Shown: positions 1-8,779, counted from the stretch's first letter. The stretch: 64,000 bases of DNA from Streptomyces spinosus (GCF_020400655.1 NZ_JAINRC010000011.1:186001-250000); one strand, 5' to 3'. Made by a program: numbers and translations. Notes: generated from the letters alone by a model not told the origin.

Positions 1-666
1 ACCCCGGTCTCCCCCGTCTTCTTCGACGCCCTCTCGGTCGACGGCCGGGACCTGCTCGACCTGCCCTTCGTCGAGCGGCACGCGGAGCTGGCCCGGCTGG
101 TGCCGGAGCCGATGCGGGTCCGGCGCACGCTGGCCTCGGGCCCCCGGGACATCCCGGAGGCGGAACGGTTCCTCGCCGACACCCTGGCCCGCGGCCACGA
201 GGGCGTGGTGGTCAAGGCGCTCGACGCGCCCTACAGCGCGGGCCGGCGCGGCGCGGCCTGGCTGAAGGTCAAGCCCGTCCACACCCTCGACCTGGTGGTG
301 CTGGCCGCCGAGTGGGGCCACGGCCGGCGCACCGGCAGGCTCTCCAACCTCCACCTCGGCGCCCGCACCCCGGACGGCGGCTTCGCCATGCTCGGCAAGA
401 CCTTCAAGGGCATGACCGACGCGATGCTCGCCTGGCAGACCGAGCGGCTGCGGGAACTGGCGGTCGAGGACAACGGCTGGGTGGTCCGGGTCCGCCCCGA
501 ACTCGTCGTGGAGATCGCCTACGACGGCCTCCAGCGCTCCACCCGCTACCCGGCCGGCGTCACCCTCCGCTTCGCCCGCGTGGTCCGCTACCGCGAGGAC
601 AAGCGCCCCGAGGAGGCCGATACCGTGGAGGCCCTGCTGGCAGCCCACCCGGAGGTCTCGCCGTGA
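1..666 (+). CDS. ATP-dependent DNA ligase, C-terminal part (5' end outside window)
   Basis: The frame is open from base 1, so the gene begins upstream of the window. The visible 221 residues hold the end of the adenylation domain and the OB-fold domain of an ATP-dependent DNA ligase. Motif IV reads EGVVVK and motif V reads WLKVKP, the lysines that contact the nucleotide. A typical LigD/LigC OB-domain follows, with the GARTPDGGFAMLGKTFKG region. The enzyme seals nicks, and in Streptomyces this type is linked to end joining. No polymerase or nuclease domain is visible in the part seen. The stop overlaps the GTG of the next gene (GTGA), which suggests translational coupling. Confidence 0.88.
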   Translation, partial: TPVSPVFFDALSVDGRDLLDLPFVERHAELARLVPEPMRVRRTLASGPRDIPEAERFLADTLARGHEGVVVKALDAPYSAGRRGAAWLKVKPVHTLDLVVLAAEWGHGRRTGRLSNLHLGARTPDGGFAMLGKTFKGMTDAMLAWQTERLRELAVEDNGWVVRVRPELVVEIAYDGLQRSTRYPAGVTLRFARVVRYREDKRPEEADTVEALLAAHPEVSP

Positions 667-1136
667 CGGTACGGACGACGAAGCGCAGCGCGGGACTGCT
701 GTTGTTCCGGCATACCGACCAGGGGCTGGAGGTACTGCTCGGCCACATGGGCGGACCGCTCTGGGCGAAGAAGGACGCGGGCGCCTGGACCGTGCCCAAG
801 GGCGAGTACGACCCGGCGGAGCCGGCCTGGGAGGCGGCCCGGCGGGAGTTCCGGGAGGAGCTGGGGGTGGCGCCGCCCGACGGGGAGGCCGTTCCGCTGG
901 GCGAGGTGGTGCAGCGCAACGGCAAGATCGTCACGGCGTGGGCGGTGGCGGCGGACCTGGACCCGGAGACGATCACCCCGGGGACCTTCACGATGGAGTG
1001 GCCGCCGCGGTCGGGGCGCAGGCAGGAGTTCCCGGAGCTGGACCGGGTGGCGTGGTTCGGTGTGGACCGGGCGCGTGAGGTGATCGTCACGGCACAGGCC
1101 GCGTTTCTCGACCGGCTGGCGGAGCACTCGCAGTAG
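663..1136 (+). CDS. Nudix hydrolase
   Basis: 157 residues starting at a GTG that overlaps the ligase stop. The Nudix box is complete: G at the start of GEYDPAEPAWEAARREF, then REELG, matching GX5EX7REUXEEXGU. The N-terminus (SAGLLLFR) and the WTVPKGEY loop resemble small Nudix proteins that hydrolyse nucleoside diphosphate derivatives; the substrate cannot be read from the sequence. Coupling to a DNA ligase suggests a nucleotide-pool or repair role, but that is inference. A longer frame open upstream is only read-through of the ligase in another frame. Confidence 0.88.
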   Translation: MTVRTTKRSAGLLLFRHTDQGLEVLLGHMGGPLWAKKDAGAWTVPKGEYDPAEPAWEAARREFREELGVAPPDGEAVPLGEVVQRNGKIVTAWAVAADLDPETITPGTFTMEWPPRSGRRQEFPELDRVAWFGVDRAREVIVTAQAAFLDRLAEHSQ

Positions 1137-1245
1137 CGGGAACCCCTCGCGGCGACCGGGAAGGAACGCCGGGAGGCCTGTCGCGTTGCGACTTGCGGGG
1201 CCGCGCGCGAAGGTCGAGACAAGCCCGCTCCCAGGGAGGTCAGCC

Positions 1246-2631
1246 ATGCCCATCGCGACGGTGAACCCGGCGAACGGCGAGACGCTCAAGACGTACGAGC
1301 CCATGGACGAGGACGAGCTGGAGCGCCGGCTCGAACTCGCCGAGGCCACTTTCCGCACGTACCGGACGACCTCCTTCGCCGATCGCGCCCGACTGCTGAA
1401 CAAGGCCGCCGACCTGCTGGACGAGGACCAGCGGGAGATCGGCCGGATCATGACCACCGAGATGGGCAAGCCGGTCAAGCAGGCCCGCGCGGAGGCCGCG
1501 AAATGTGCCAAGGCGATGCGCTGGTACGCGGAGCGCGCCGAGGGGCTGCTGGCGGAGGAGGAACCGGCCGAGTCGGACGTGACGGACTCCGGCGCCTCCC
1601 GGGTCCGGGTCCGCTACCGGCCGCTCGGCCCGGTCCTCGCGGTGATGCCCTGGAACTTCCCCCTGTGGCAGGTCGTCCGGTTCGCGGCGCCCGCGCTCAT
1701 GGCGGGCAACGTGGGCCTGCTCAAGCACGCCTCCAACGTCCCGCAGACGGCGCTGTACCTGGAGGACCTGTTCCACCGGGCGGGCTTCCCCGCGGGCTGC
1801 TTCCAGACGCTGCTGATCGGCTCGGCGGCGGTGGACGACATCCTGCGCGACGAGCGCGTGAAGGCGGCGACCCTGACCGGCAGCGAACCCGCCGGCCGGG
1901 CGGTCGCCTCCACCGCCGGGGAGATGATCAAGAAGACGGTGCTGGAGCTGGGCGGCAGCGACCCCTTCATCGTGATGCCCTCCGCCGACCTGGACCGCGC
2001 GGCCGGGGTCGCGGTGACCGCCCGCGTGCAGAACAACGGGCAGTCCTGCATCGCCGCCAAGCGGTTCATCGTGCACAGCGACGTCTACGACGCGTTCGCC
2101 GAGAAGTTCGTCGCGGGCATGCGGGCCCTCACGATCGGCGACCCGCTCGCGGAGGACACCGAGATCGGGCCGCTCGCCAGCGAGCAGGGCAGGAAGGACC
2201 TGGAGGAGCTCGTCGACGACGCGAGGCGCAGCGGGGCCGAGGTGCTGTGCGGCGGGCAGCGGCCGGACGGGCCCGGCTGGTACTACCCGCCGACCGTCCT
2301 CACCGGCATCACCCGGGAGATGCGCATCCACCGCGAGGAGGCGTTCGGGCCGGTGGCCACGCTGTACCGGGCGGACGACCTGGACGAGGCGGTGCTGATC
2401 GCGAACGACTCGCCGTTCGGCCTGAGTTCGAACGTGTGGACGCGGGACGAGAACGAGGTGGAGCGGTTCGCGCGCGACCTGGAGGCCGGCGCCGTGTACG
2501 TCAACGGGATGACCGCCTCGCACCCGGCGTTCCCGTTCGGCGGAGTGAAGCGGTCGGGGTACGGGCGTGAGCTGTCCGGGCACGGAATCCGGGAGTTCTG
2601 CAACATCACCACGGTTTGGCAGGGTGCGTGA
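1246..2631 (+). CDS. NAD(P)-dependent aldehyde dehydrogenase, succinate-semialdehyde type
   Basis: 461 residues. The ATG at 1246 is preceded by a good ribosome site (GGGAGGT). Aldehyde dehydrogenase landmarks are present: PWNFP at about 135-139, general base Glu234 in LELGG, catalytic Cys268 in NNGQSCIA, and an FGPVA segment near the C-terminus. The family oxidises aldehydes to acids. The closest remembered relatives are annotated as succinate-semialdehyde dehydrogenase (GabD-like), which would feed GABA carbon into the TCA cycle, but no GABA aminotransferase is nearby. The substrate is therefore inferred. Confidence 0.88.
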   Translation: MPIATVNPANGETLKTYEPMDEDELERRLELAEATFRTYRTTSFADRARLLNKAADLLDEDQREIGRIMTTEMGKPVKQARAEAAKCAKAMRWYAERAEGLLAEEEPAESDVTDSGASRVRVRYRPLGPVLAVMPWNFPLWQVVRFAAPALMAGNVGLLKHASNVPQTALYLEDLFHRAGFPAGCFQTLLIGSAAVDDILRDERVKAATLTGSEPAGRAVASTAGEMIKKTVLELGGSDPFIVMPSADLDRAAGVAVTARVQNNGQSCIAAKRFIVHSDVYDAFAEKFVAGMRALTIGDPLAEDTEIGPLASEQGRKDLEELVDDARRSGAEVLCGGQRPDGPGWYYPPTVLTGITREMRIHREEAFGPVATLYRADDLDEAVLIANDSPFGLSSNVWTRDENEVERFARDLEAGAVYVNGMTASHPAFPFGGVKRSGYGRELSGHGIREFCNITTVWQGA

Positions 2632-2643
2632 GCGCCGCGCGGC

Positions 2644-2649
2644 TACCAT
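2644..2649 (+). promoter_or_regulatory. -10 box (TACCAT) for leaderless small gene
   Basis: TACCAT lies 7 nt before the GTG at 2657 and no Shine-Dalgarno sequence is visible. This is the spacing expected when transcription starts at the start codon. Confidence 0.4.
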
Positions 2650-2656
2650 CCCGTTT

Positions 2657-2890
2657 GTGAACCGCGAAGTGACCCTGCCTCTGATCGTCGACGACCGCGG
2701 GACCTTGCAGGTGGCCGCGGTGGACGTGAGTAAGCTGTTGCGGACCGTGGGCGCGCGGTGGCTGCATCTTGTCGAGGCCGGGGAGCAGGGGCTGGACGAG
2801 GACACGGTCGCCGCGCTGACCATCGAACTGGCGAAACTGGCGGACCGTATCGACGTGGCGTGCATCGCCCACAGCAGCGGGGCGCCCTGA
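2657..2890 (+). CDS. conserved small protein, DUF6213-like
   Basis: 77 residues with a GTG start, beginning VNREVTLPLIVDDRGTLQ. It is acidic, mostly helical and has no signal or membrane segment. From memory it resembles the Streptomyces family DUF6213, whose function is unknown. The GTG is preferred because upstream in-frame codons lie inside the dehydrogenase gene, and because a -10 hexamer sits 7 nt before it. Confidence 0.7.
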   Translation: MNREVTLPLIVDDRGTLQVAAVDVSKLLRTVGARWLHLVEAGEQGLDEDTVAALTIELAKLADRIDVACIAHSSGAP

Positions 2891-3016
2891 CGGCCCCGCT
2901 CGCGCTCGCACGCCCGTCACAGCCGCAACCGCACCCGTCGCCACAGCCACGCCCCGTCGCCTCAGCGAGCCGGTCGCCACGGCCGCGCCCACCTCTCACG
3001 GCCGTGCCCCGGCCGC

Positions 3017-3054
3017 GGCGGCGCCGGCCGTGCGGGCGGCCGCCCGGCGCCGCC
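3017..3054 (+). terminator. GC-rich hairpin after the small gene
   Basis: An 11-bp perfect stem (GGCGGCGCCGG at 3017-3027 with CCGGCGCCGCC at 3044-3054) lies 127 nt after the stop at 2890. There is no T-tract, which is usual for Streptomyces hairpins. Apart from this and the repeat at 3179-3211, the 371-nt gap before rppA shows nothing gene-like. Confidence 0.4.
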
Positions 3055-3178
3055 CTCCCGCCGTAACGGCCGTACCCGCGTTTTCCCTCGTCCGGCGGCA
3101 TGAATCGCCCTGCGCGCCTGACCCCCGGGTCCCCGATTCGGAGTAACCCAGCGCGAGATCGTCGTCCTCCCGGGTGAC

Positions 3179-3211
3179 GGTGGGTGGAGCACCCACAGAG
3201 GTGAACCCACC
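3179..3211. promoter_or_regulatory. inverted-repeat cluster upstream of rppA
   Basis: GGTGGGT at 3179-3185 can pair with ACCCAC at 3191-3196 or with ACCCACC at 3205-3211. It gives two alternative hairpins, or an operator with three half-sites, 50-80 nt before rppA. No regulator is encoded next to the operon, so any binding protein would act from elsewhere. Confidence 0.35.
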
Positions 3212-3261
3212 TTCTGGCCGGCGGGCGAAGGCCCCCGGAGAGCGGAAAGCAGGGACGGTTC

Positions 3262-4326
3262 ATGGCGACTTTGTGCAAGCCCTCGGTGTCGGTCCCGGAG
3301 CACGTGATCACGATGGAGGAGACGCTCGAGCTGGCGCGTTCGCGCCACGCGGACCACCCCCAACTGCCACTGGCTCTCAGGCTGATCGAGAACACCGGCG
3401 TCAAGACACGGCACATCGTGCAGCCCATCGAGGAGACCCTGAAGCACCCGGGCTTCGAGGAGCGCAACAAGCTCTACGAGGCCGAGGCCAAGGCCCGCGT
3501 CCCCGCCGTGATCCGGCAGGCGCTGGACGACGCGGAGCTGCTCACCCGCGACATCGACGCGATCATCTACGTCTCGTGCACGGGCTTCATGATGCCCTCG
3601 CTCACGGCGTGGCTGATCAACGAGATGGACTTCGACAGCACCACCCGCCAGCTCCCCATCGCCCAGCTGGGCTGCGCGGCCGGCGGAGCGGCCATCAACC
3701 GGGCGCACGACTTCTGCTCGGCGTACCCGAACGCCAACGCGCTCATCGTGGCCTGCGAGTTCTGCTCGCTGTGCTACCAGCCCACCGACCTCGGCGTCGG
3801 CTCGCTGCTCTCCAACGGGCTGTTCGGCGACGGCATCGCCGCCGCCGTGGTGCGCGGGCAGGGCGGCACGGGCGTCCGTCTGGAGCGCAACGGCTCCTAC
3901 CTGATCCCGAAGACCGAGGACTGGATCGCCTACGACGTCCGGGCCACCGGTTTCCACTTCCTGCTGGACAAGCGGGTGCCGGCGACCATGGAACCGCTCG
4001 CCCCGGCCCTCAAGGACCTGGCCGGCGACCACGGCTGGGACGCGTCCGACCTGGACTTCTACATCATCCACGCGGGCGGTCCCCGAATACTCGACGACCT
4101 GAGCAAGTTCCTCGAGGTCGACCCGCACGCCTTCCGGTTCAGCCGGTCCACGCTCACCGAGTACGGCAACATCGCCAGCGCCGTCGTCCTGGACGCGCTG
4201 CGCCGGCTCTTCGACGAGGGCGGCGCCCACGACCGGGCACGCGGCCTGCTCGCCGGCTTCGGCCCCGGCATCACCGCCGAGATGTCCGTGGGCCGCTGGG
4301 TCACCGGGGACGGCGACGCCCGATGA
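3262..4326 (+). CDS. rppA: type III polyketide synthase, 1,3,6,8-tetrahydroxynaphthalene synthase
   Basis: 354 residues of a chalcone-synthase-like enzyme. The catalytic triad falls at Cys138 (LGCAAGG), His270 (IIHAGGP) and Asn303 (EYGNIAS), the numbering known for RppA. The family condenses five malonyl-CoA units into 1,3,6,8-tetrahydroxynaphthalene, the precursor of flaviolin and melanin-like pigments. It is the first gene of a tight operon: its stop overlaps the P450 start (ATGA), and a cupin follows. Extra cysteines near 106, 169 and 171 are also seen in RppA proteins. Confidence 0.95.
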   Translation: MATLCKPSVSVPEHVITMEETLELARSRHADHPQLPLALRLIENTGVKTRHIVQPIEETLKHPGFEERNKLYEAEAKARVPAVIRQALDDAELLTRDIDAIIYVSCTGFMMPSLTAWLINEMDFDSTTRQLPIAQLGCAAGGAAINRAHDFCSAYPNANALIVACEFCSLCYQPTDLGVGSLLSNGLFGDGIAAAVVRGQGGTGVRLERNGSYLIPKTEDWIAYDVRATGFHFLLDKRVPATMEPLAPALKDLAGDHGWDASDLDFYIIHAGGPRILDDLSKFLEVDPHAFRFSRSTLTEYGNIASAVVLDALRRLFDEGGAHDRARGLLAGFGPGITAEMSVGRWVTGDGDAR

Positions 4327-5546
4327 TCGAGGAGGCGACGCGCACCGGCGTCGAGGTCATGCCCCCGATCCGGCACTGGCCGGCGCTCGACCTCACGGGC
4401 ACGGACTTCGACCCGGTGCTGGCCGAGCTGATGGCGGAGGGTCCCGTCACCCGCGTCCAGCTGCCCAACGGCGAGGGCTGGGCCTGGCTGGTCACCCGGT
4501 ACGACGACGTACGCATGGTGGCCAACGACCCCCGCTTCAGCCGGGAGGCGGTCGTCGACAAGCCGGTCACCCGGCTCGCCCCGCACTTCATCCCCGACCC
4601 GGGCGCGGTCGGCTTCCTCGATCCGCCGGACCACACCCGGCTGCGCCGCTCGGTCGCCACCGCCTTCACGGCCAAGGGCGTGGAGCGGGTCCGCGAGCGG
4701 GCGCGCGGCATGCTGGACGAGCTGGTCGACGACCTGCTCGGGGCCGGCCCGCCCGCGGACCTCACGGCGGCGGTCCTCGGCCCCTTCCCGATCGCGGTGA
4801 TCTGCGAGCTGATGGGCGTGCCGGCCGGCGACCGGCACGACATGCACACCTGGACGCAGCTGATCCTGTCCGCCGCGCACGGCAAGGAGGTCAGCGAGCG
4901 GGCCAAGCGGGAGATGAGCGCCTACTTCGCCGACCTGATCGGATTGCGCGAGAACAGCGCGGGCGAGGATGTCACCTCGCTGCTCGGTGCCGCCGTGGGC
5001 CGCGGCGAGATCACCCTGGACCAGGCCGTGGGCCTCGCCGTGCTCCTCCAGATCGGCGGCGAGGCGGTCACCGCCAACAGCGGGCAGATGTTCCACCTGC
5101 TGCTCACCCGCCCCGGTCTGACGGCGCGACTGCGCGCGGACCCGGCGATCCGCCCCCGGGCGATCGACGAACTCCTGCGCTACATCCCGCACCGCAACGC
5201 GGTCGGCCTGTCCCGGATCGCCCTGGAGGACGTGGAGATCGGCGGCGTCCGCATCCGCGCGGGCGATCCGGTGTACGTCTCCTACCTGGCCGCCAACCGG
5301 GACCCGGACGTCTTCCCCGCGCCGGACACCGTCGACTTCTCCCGCCGTCCGAACCCGCACCTGGCGTTCGGTTTCGGCCCGCACTACTGCCCGGGCGGGA
5401 TGCTCGCCCGGCTGGAGGAGGAACTGCTGATGAACGCCCTGCTGGACCGGGTACCGGGCCTCAGGCTGGCCGTGGCCCCGGATCAGGTGCCCTTCAGGAA
5501 GGGCGCCCTGATCCGGGGGCCCGAGTGCCTGCCGGTGACCTGGTGA
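4323..5546 (+). CDS. cytochrome P450, CYP158A2-like biflaviolin synthase
   Basis: 407 residues. The heme ligand is Cys356 in FGFGPHYCPGG and the K-helix ExxR is ELLR at 283-286. The I-helix reads GGEAV at about 245-249, so the usual oxygen-activating Thr is absent. That substitution is a known feature of CYP158A2, which couples flaviolin molecules to pigment dimers and trimers. Translation is coupled to rppA by an ATGA overlap. A redox partner is not adjacent; a ferredoxin and reductase lie 58 kb away at the end of the window. Confidence 0.92.
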   Translation: MIEEATRTGVEVMPPIRHWPALDLTGTDFDPVLAELMAEGPVTRVQLPNGEGWAWLVTRYDDVRMVANDPRFSREAVVDKPVTRLAPHFIPDPGAVGFLDPPDHTRLRRSVATAFTAKGVERVRERARGMLDELVDDLLGAGPPADLTAAVLGPFPIAVICELMGVPAGDRHDMHTWTQLILSAAHGKEVSERAKREMSAYFADLIGLRENSAGEDVTSLLGAAVGRGEITLDQAVGLAVLLQIGGEAVTANSGQMFHLLLTRPGLTARLRADPAIRPRAIDELLRYIPHRNAVGLSRIALEDVEIGGVRIRAGDPVYVSYLAANRDPDVFPAPDTVDFSRRPNPHLAFGFGPHYCPGGMLARLEEELLMNALLDRVPGLRLAVAPDQVPFRKGALIRGPECLPVTW

Positions 5547-5553
5547 GGTCCCC

Positions 5554-6075
5554 ATGACAGAGACCGAGGGACTGTACGTGCCGCCGGGCCACGGCCGGGT
5601 CGTCGAGACACCGGCCCAGCGGGTGACCTTCAAGGTCACCGGCCTGCACTCACGCATGGCCTCCACCTTCGAGGTGGAGGTCCCGCCCGGCTTCGACGTG
5701 GGCGCCCATGTGCACACGCGCAGCGAGGAGTTGTTCTACATCCTCGAAGGCGAACTGGACGTGCTCGCCTTCGAGCCGCGCGTGCGCACCCCGGACAACT
5801 GGCGGAAGTGGGAGTCGTCCTCGGGCAGCCGGGTGGTCCGGGCGACACCGGGCACGGTCATCGTCGTACCGCCCGGCTGCCCGCACGCGTTCGCGAATCC
5901 GACGGAGACGCCGGCCAAGATGTTCTTCCAGGCGGCTCCCCCGCCGGACCACGAGCGCTATTTCGAGGAGCTGCTGGACATCCTCGGCAACGGCGGTCCT
6001 CCGGACCAGGAGGCCATCGAGGCGTTGCGGGCCAAGTACGACATCGAGCAGCTCACACCGCTCAGGCACCGGTGA
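5554..6075 (+). CDS. cupin monooxygenase-like protein (MomA-type, flaviolin formation)
   Basis: 173 residues with a single cupin fold. The metal motif GAHVHTRSEELFYILEGEL lies at about 50-68, and the second motif is PPGCPHAFAN at about 109-118. It starts 7 nt after the P450 stop. In related clusters the third gene is a cupin that oxidises tetrahydroxynaphthalene to flaviolin; this is inferred from family and position. The C-terminus (after about 130) is helical and charged. Confidence 0.85.
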   Translation: MTETEGLYVPPGHGRVVETPAQRVTFKVTGLHSRMASTFEVEVPPGFDVGAHVHTRSEELFYILEGELDVLAFEPRVRTPDNWRKWESSSGSRVVRATPGTVIVVPPGCPHAFANPTETPAKMFFQAAPPPDHERYFEELLDILGNGGPPDQEAIEALRAKYDIEQLTPLRHR

Positions 6076-6089
6076 GGCGCCGGTGAACG

Positions 6090-7340
6090 CTAGCGGATGG
6101 GCATCCCCGACAGGGTCCGCGCGATGACCAGCCGCTGGATCTCGCTCGTGCCCTCGAAGATGGTGTAGATGGCCGCGTCCCGGTGCATCCGCTCGACCGG
6201 GTACTCGCGGGTGTAGCCGTTGCCGCCGAGGATCTGGATCGCCTGGGCCGTCACCTTCTTGGCGGTCTCGCTGGCGAACAGCTTCGACATGGAGCCCTCG
6301 GCGGCGGTGAACGGCTTGCCGTTGATCGCCATCCAGGAGGCGCGCCACACCAGCAGGCGGGCGGCGTCGATCTGGGTGCGCATGTCCGCCAGCTGGAAGG
6401 CCACACCCTGGTTGTCGATGATCGGGCGGCCGAACTGCTCGCGGGTCGTGGCGTAGTCGAGGGCGACCTCGTACGCGGCCCGGGCGGTGCCCACCGCCAT
6501 GGCGCCGACCGCCGGGCGGGACGCCTCGAACGTGGCCATGGCCGCGTTCTTCACCCTCCCCCAGCCTCCGGCCGGGGGAACCCCCACGCCCTTCTTGGCC
6601 TTCTCCCGGGCCCGGGCCAGCCGCTCGTCCAGCTTCTCCTTGCCGCCGAGCAGGCAGGATCCGGGCACCCGGACGTCGTCGAGGATGACCTCGGCGGTGT
6701 GCGAGGCGCGGATGCCGTGCTTCTTGAACTTCTGCCCCTGGGACAGTCCGGGCGTGCCCGGCGGGACGATGAAGGAGGCGTGGCCCTTGGAGCCCAGCTC
6801 CGGGTCGACGACGGCGACGACGACGTGGACGTTGGCGATGCCGCCGTTGGTCGCCCAGGTCTTCGTGCCGTTGATCACCCACTCGTCCTTGGCCTCGTCG
6901 TACACGGCACGGGTGCGCATGGAGGCGACGTCGGAGCCGGCGTCGGGCTCGGAGGAGCAGAACGCGGCGACCTTGACGTCGTTCTGGTCGCCGTACATCT
7001 GGGGTATCCAGGTGCCGATCTGTTCCTCGGTCCCGTTGGCGAGTACGCCCACGGCGGCCAGGCCGGTGCCCACAATGGACAGGGCGATGCCCGCGTCGCC
7101 CCAGAACAGCTCCTCCATGGCCATCGGGATGCCGAGGCCGGTGGAGTCGAAGTACTGCTGCGCGTAGAAGTCGAGGGAGTAGATGCCGACCTTCGCGGCC
7201 TCCTGGATGACCGGCCAGGGAGTCTCCTCGCGCTCGTCCCACTCGGCCGCCGCCGGACGGATCACGTCCGCGGCGAAGCCATGGAGCCAGTCGCGTACTT
7301 CCTTCTGCTCCTCGTTCAGCTCCATGGTGAACTCGGCCAT
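6090..7340 (-). CDS. acyl-CoA dehydrogenase
   Basis: 416 residues. The FAD/substrate region CSSEPDAGSD lies at about 128-137, and the C-terminal IFEGTSEIQR carries the Glu expected to be the catalytic base. The enzyme would introduce the alpha-beta double bond in fatty or branched acyl-CoA. The ATG at 7340 has a strong ribosome site (GGAGGGG). Residues about 252-262 (GVGVPPAGGWG) are encoded by a short palindromic repeat inserted in frame, in a loop before the C-terminal helical domain. The gene is divergent from a TetR regulator with shared operator sequences. Confidence 0.93.
   Translation of the reverse strand: MAEFTMELNEEQKEVRDWLHGFAADVIRPAAAEWDEREETPWPVIQEAAKVGIYSLDFYAQQYFDSTGLGIPMAMEELFWGDAGIALSIVGTGLAAVGVLANGTEEQIGTWIPQMYGDQNDVKVAAFCSSEPDAGSDVASMRTRAVYDEAKDEWVINGTKTWATNGGIANVHVVVAVVDPELGSKGHASFIVPPGTPGLSQGQKFKKHGIRASHTAEVILDDVRVPGSCLLGGKEKLDERLARAREKAKKGVGVPPAGGWGRVKNAAMATFEASRPAVGAMAVGTARAAYEVALDYATTREQFGRPIIDNQGVAFQLADMRTQIDAARLLVWRASWMAINGKPFTAAEGSMSKLFASETAKKVTAQAIQILGGNGYTREYPVERMHRDAAIYTIFEGTSEIQRLVIARTLSGMPIR
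6556..6586 (-). repeat. short palindromic interspersed repeat inside acyl-CoA dehydrogenase
   Basis: On the minus strand the element runs from a TGGGGGTTCCCCC half to a GGAGGCTGGGGGAG half. G5 and C5 blocks can pair in two alternative ways. From memory this motif is scattered through Streptomyces genomes, usually between genes. Here it sits inside a reading frame without breaking it. Only one copy was found in this window. Confidence 0.55.
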
Positions 7341-7363
7341 GTCCCCTCCAGCGGCGGTGCGGT

Positions 7364-7400
7364 GTTACTTACGGTAACCCGAGTCTGTTACCGATCGGTA
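7364..7400. promoter_or_regulatory. tandem operators between acyl-CoA dehydrogenase and TetR gene
   Basis: TACCGATCGGTA at 7389-7400 is a perfect 12-bp palindrome. GTTAC-N5-GTAAC at 7364-7378 is a second inverted repeat. Both lie in the 167-nt divergent spacer and are AT-richer than their surroundings, as expected for TetR-family operators. The adjacent TetR protein is the likely ligand. Confidence 0.6.
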
Positions 7401-7507
7401 GGAAAAGTCAACCGCCGATGACGCCTCGGCTGCCCGTTCGATGCCGGGGACCCGGTCAGTGTTAGTTTGCGCAGGCGTCACCGAATCAGCACGGGTGGGG
7501 AGAGCAC

Positions 7508-8152
7508 ATGGACACCACGCAGCGGACCGATCAGCAGCGGTCCGCCGACCGCCGACGGCGCGAGCTGCTGGAGGCCGCCGACCGGGTGGTGCTGCGCGAC
7601 GGCCCGCAGGCGTCGATGAACGCGATCGCGGCGGAAGCGGGTATCACGAAGCCGATCCTTTACCGGCACTTCGGCGACAAGGGCGGTCTTTACGCGGCCT
7701 TGGCCAAGCGGCACACCGACGCGTTGCTGGCATCGCTGCGGGCGGCGCTGGACGCGCCGGCCGACCGGCGCGAGCGGGTCGAGTCCACGCTGGACACCTA
7801 TCTCGCCGCGATCGAGGCGCGGCCCCAGGTGTACCGGTTCCTCATGCACCCGGCGGAGGGGAGCACCGGCGGCGACCAGGGCTTCGACGTCGGCAAGCAC
7901 TCGGCTCCGCTGCTGCGGCGGATGGGCGAGGAACTGGCCCAGGTCATCGAGGAGCGGGTGGACCTCGGACCGGGAAGCCAGCAGCTGGCGCGGGTGTGGG
8001 GGCACGGGATCGTCGGGATGATGCACGCCGCCGGCGACTGGTGGCTGGGCGAACGGCCCTGCTCCCGCGCCGAGTTGGTGCGGTCCCTCGCCGACCTGCT
8101 GTGGGGCCGCCTGGCGGCGGCCGGCGACCGGGTGGGGGGGCCGGGGTTCTGA
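7508..8152 (+). CDS. TetR family transcriptional regulator
   Basis: 214 residues. The N-terminal helix-turn-helix (ASMNAIAAEAGITKPILYRHF, about 36-56) is typical of TetR, and a helical ligand domain follows. It has an ATG start with GGGGAGAG upstream. It is divergent from the acyl-CoA dehydrogenase, so it probably represses that gene and itself and responds to an acyl-CoA or fatty acid; the ligand is inferred. Confidence 0.9.
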   Translation: MDTTQRTDQQRSADRRRRELLEAADRVVLRDGPQASMNAIAAEAGITKPILYRHFGDKGGLYAALAKRHTDALLASLRAALDAPADRRERVESTLDTYLAAIEARPQVYRFLMHPAEGSTGGDQGFDVGKHSAPLLRRMGEELAQVIEERVDLGPGSQQLARVWGHGIVGMMHAAGDWWLGERPCSRAELVRSLADLLWGRLAAAGDRVGGPGF

Positions 8153-8167
8153 AGGCCCCCGCACCGC

Positions 8168-8752
8168 TCAGGCCCGTGTGCCCGCCCGGTTCCAGGGGGC
8201 TCTGGAGACCTGCCTCACGAGCCTCCGCTTCCGCCACCCCGTGAGGCGGTCCGCGTACACACGGCCCTCCAGGTGGTCGCACTCGTGTTGCAAGCATCTG
8301 GCAAAGAAGCCGGTGCCGTGGACGGTGACCGGATCGCCGGTCACCGTGAAGCCCTCGACCACCGCGTGGTCGTAGCGCTCGGTCCCCGCCTCCAGACCCG
8401 GCAGGGACAGGCAGCCCTCGGGACCCCGGAGCACCACACCGTCCGCCTCCACCAGCCGGGGGTTCACCACGTGCCCCAGGTGACGCACGTCCTCGTCATC
8501 CGGACAGTCGTAGACGAACACCCGCAAGCCGGCCCCGATCTGATTCGCGGCCAGGCCCACTCCCCGCGCCGCGTACATCGTGGCGAACAGGTCCTCCACG
8601 AGGGCGGCGAGACCGGGGCCGAAGTCGGTGACGTCCCGGCAGGGCTCGCGCAGTACGGCGTCGCCGAGCAGGGTGAGGGGCCGGACGCGCCCGTGGACGC
8701 CCGGAATGGAACCGTGTCGCATGGCGGCAAGGGTACGGTTCGTATCGCTCAT
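8168..8752 (-). CDS. def: peptide deformylase
   Basis: The three deformylase motifs are present: GVGLAANQIG, EGCLSLP and HECDHLEG, giving the Cys and two His metal ligands and the catalytic Glu. The enzyme removes the formyl group from nascent proteins. The chosen start (MSDTNRT) gives 194 residues. A further ATG at 8722 (MRHGSIPG) is equally possible, because neither has a good ribosome site. It is convergent with the TetR gene, 15 nt apart. Confidence 0.9.
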   Translation of the reverse strand: MSDTNRTLAAMRHGSIPGVHGRVRPLTLLGDAVLREPCRDVTDFGPGLAALVEDLFATMYAARGVGLAANQIGAGLRVFVYDCPDDEDVRHLGHVVNPRLVEADGVVLRGPEGCLSLPGLEAGTERYDHAVVEGFTVTGDPVTVHGTGFFARCLQHECDHLEGRVYADRLTGWRKRRLVRQVSRAPWNRAGTRA

Positions 8753-8779
8753 GCCCGCCGCTCGAGGTCCGGGCCGGGA

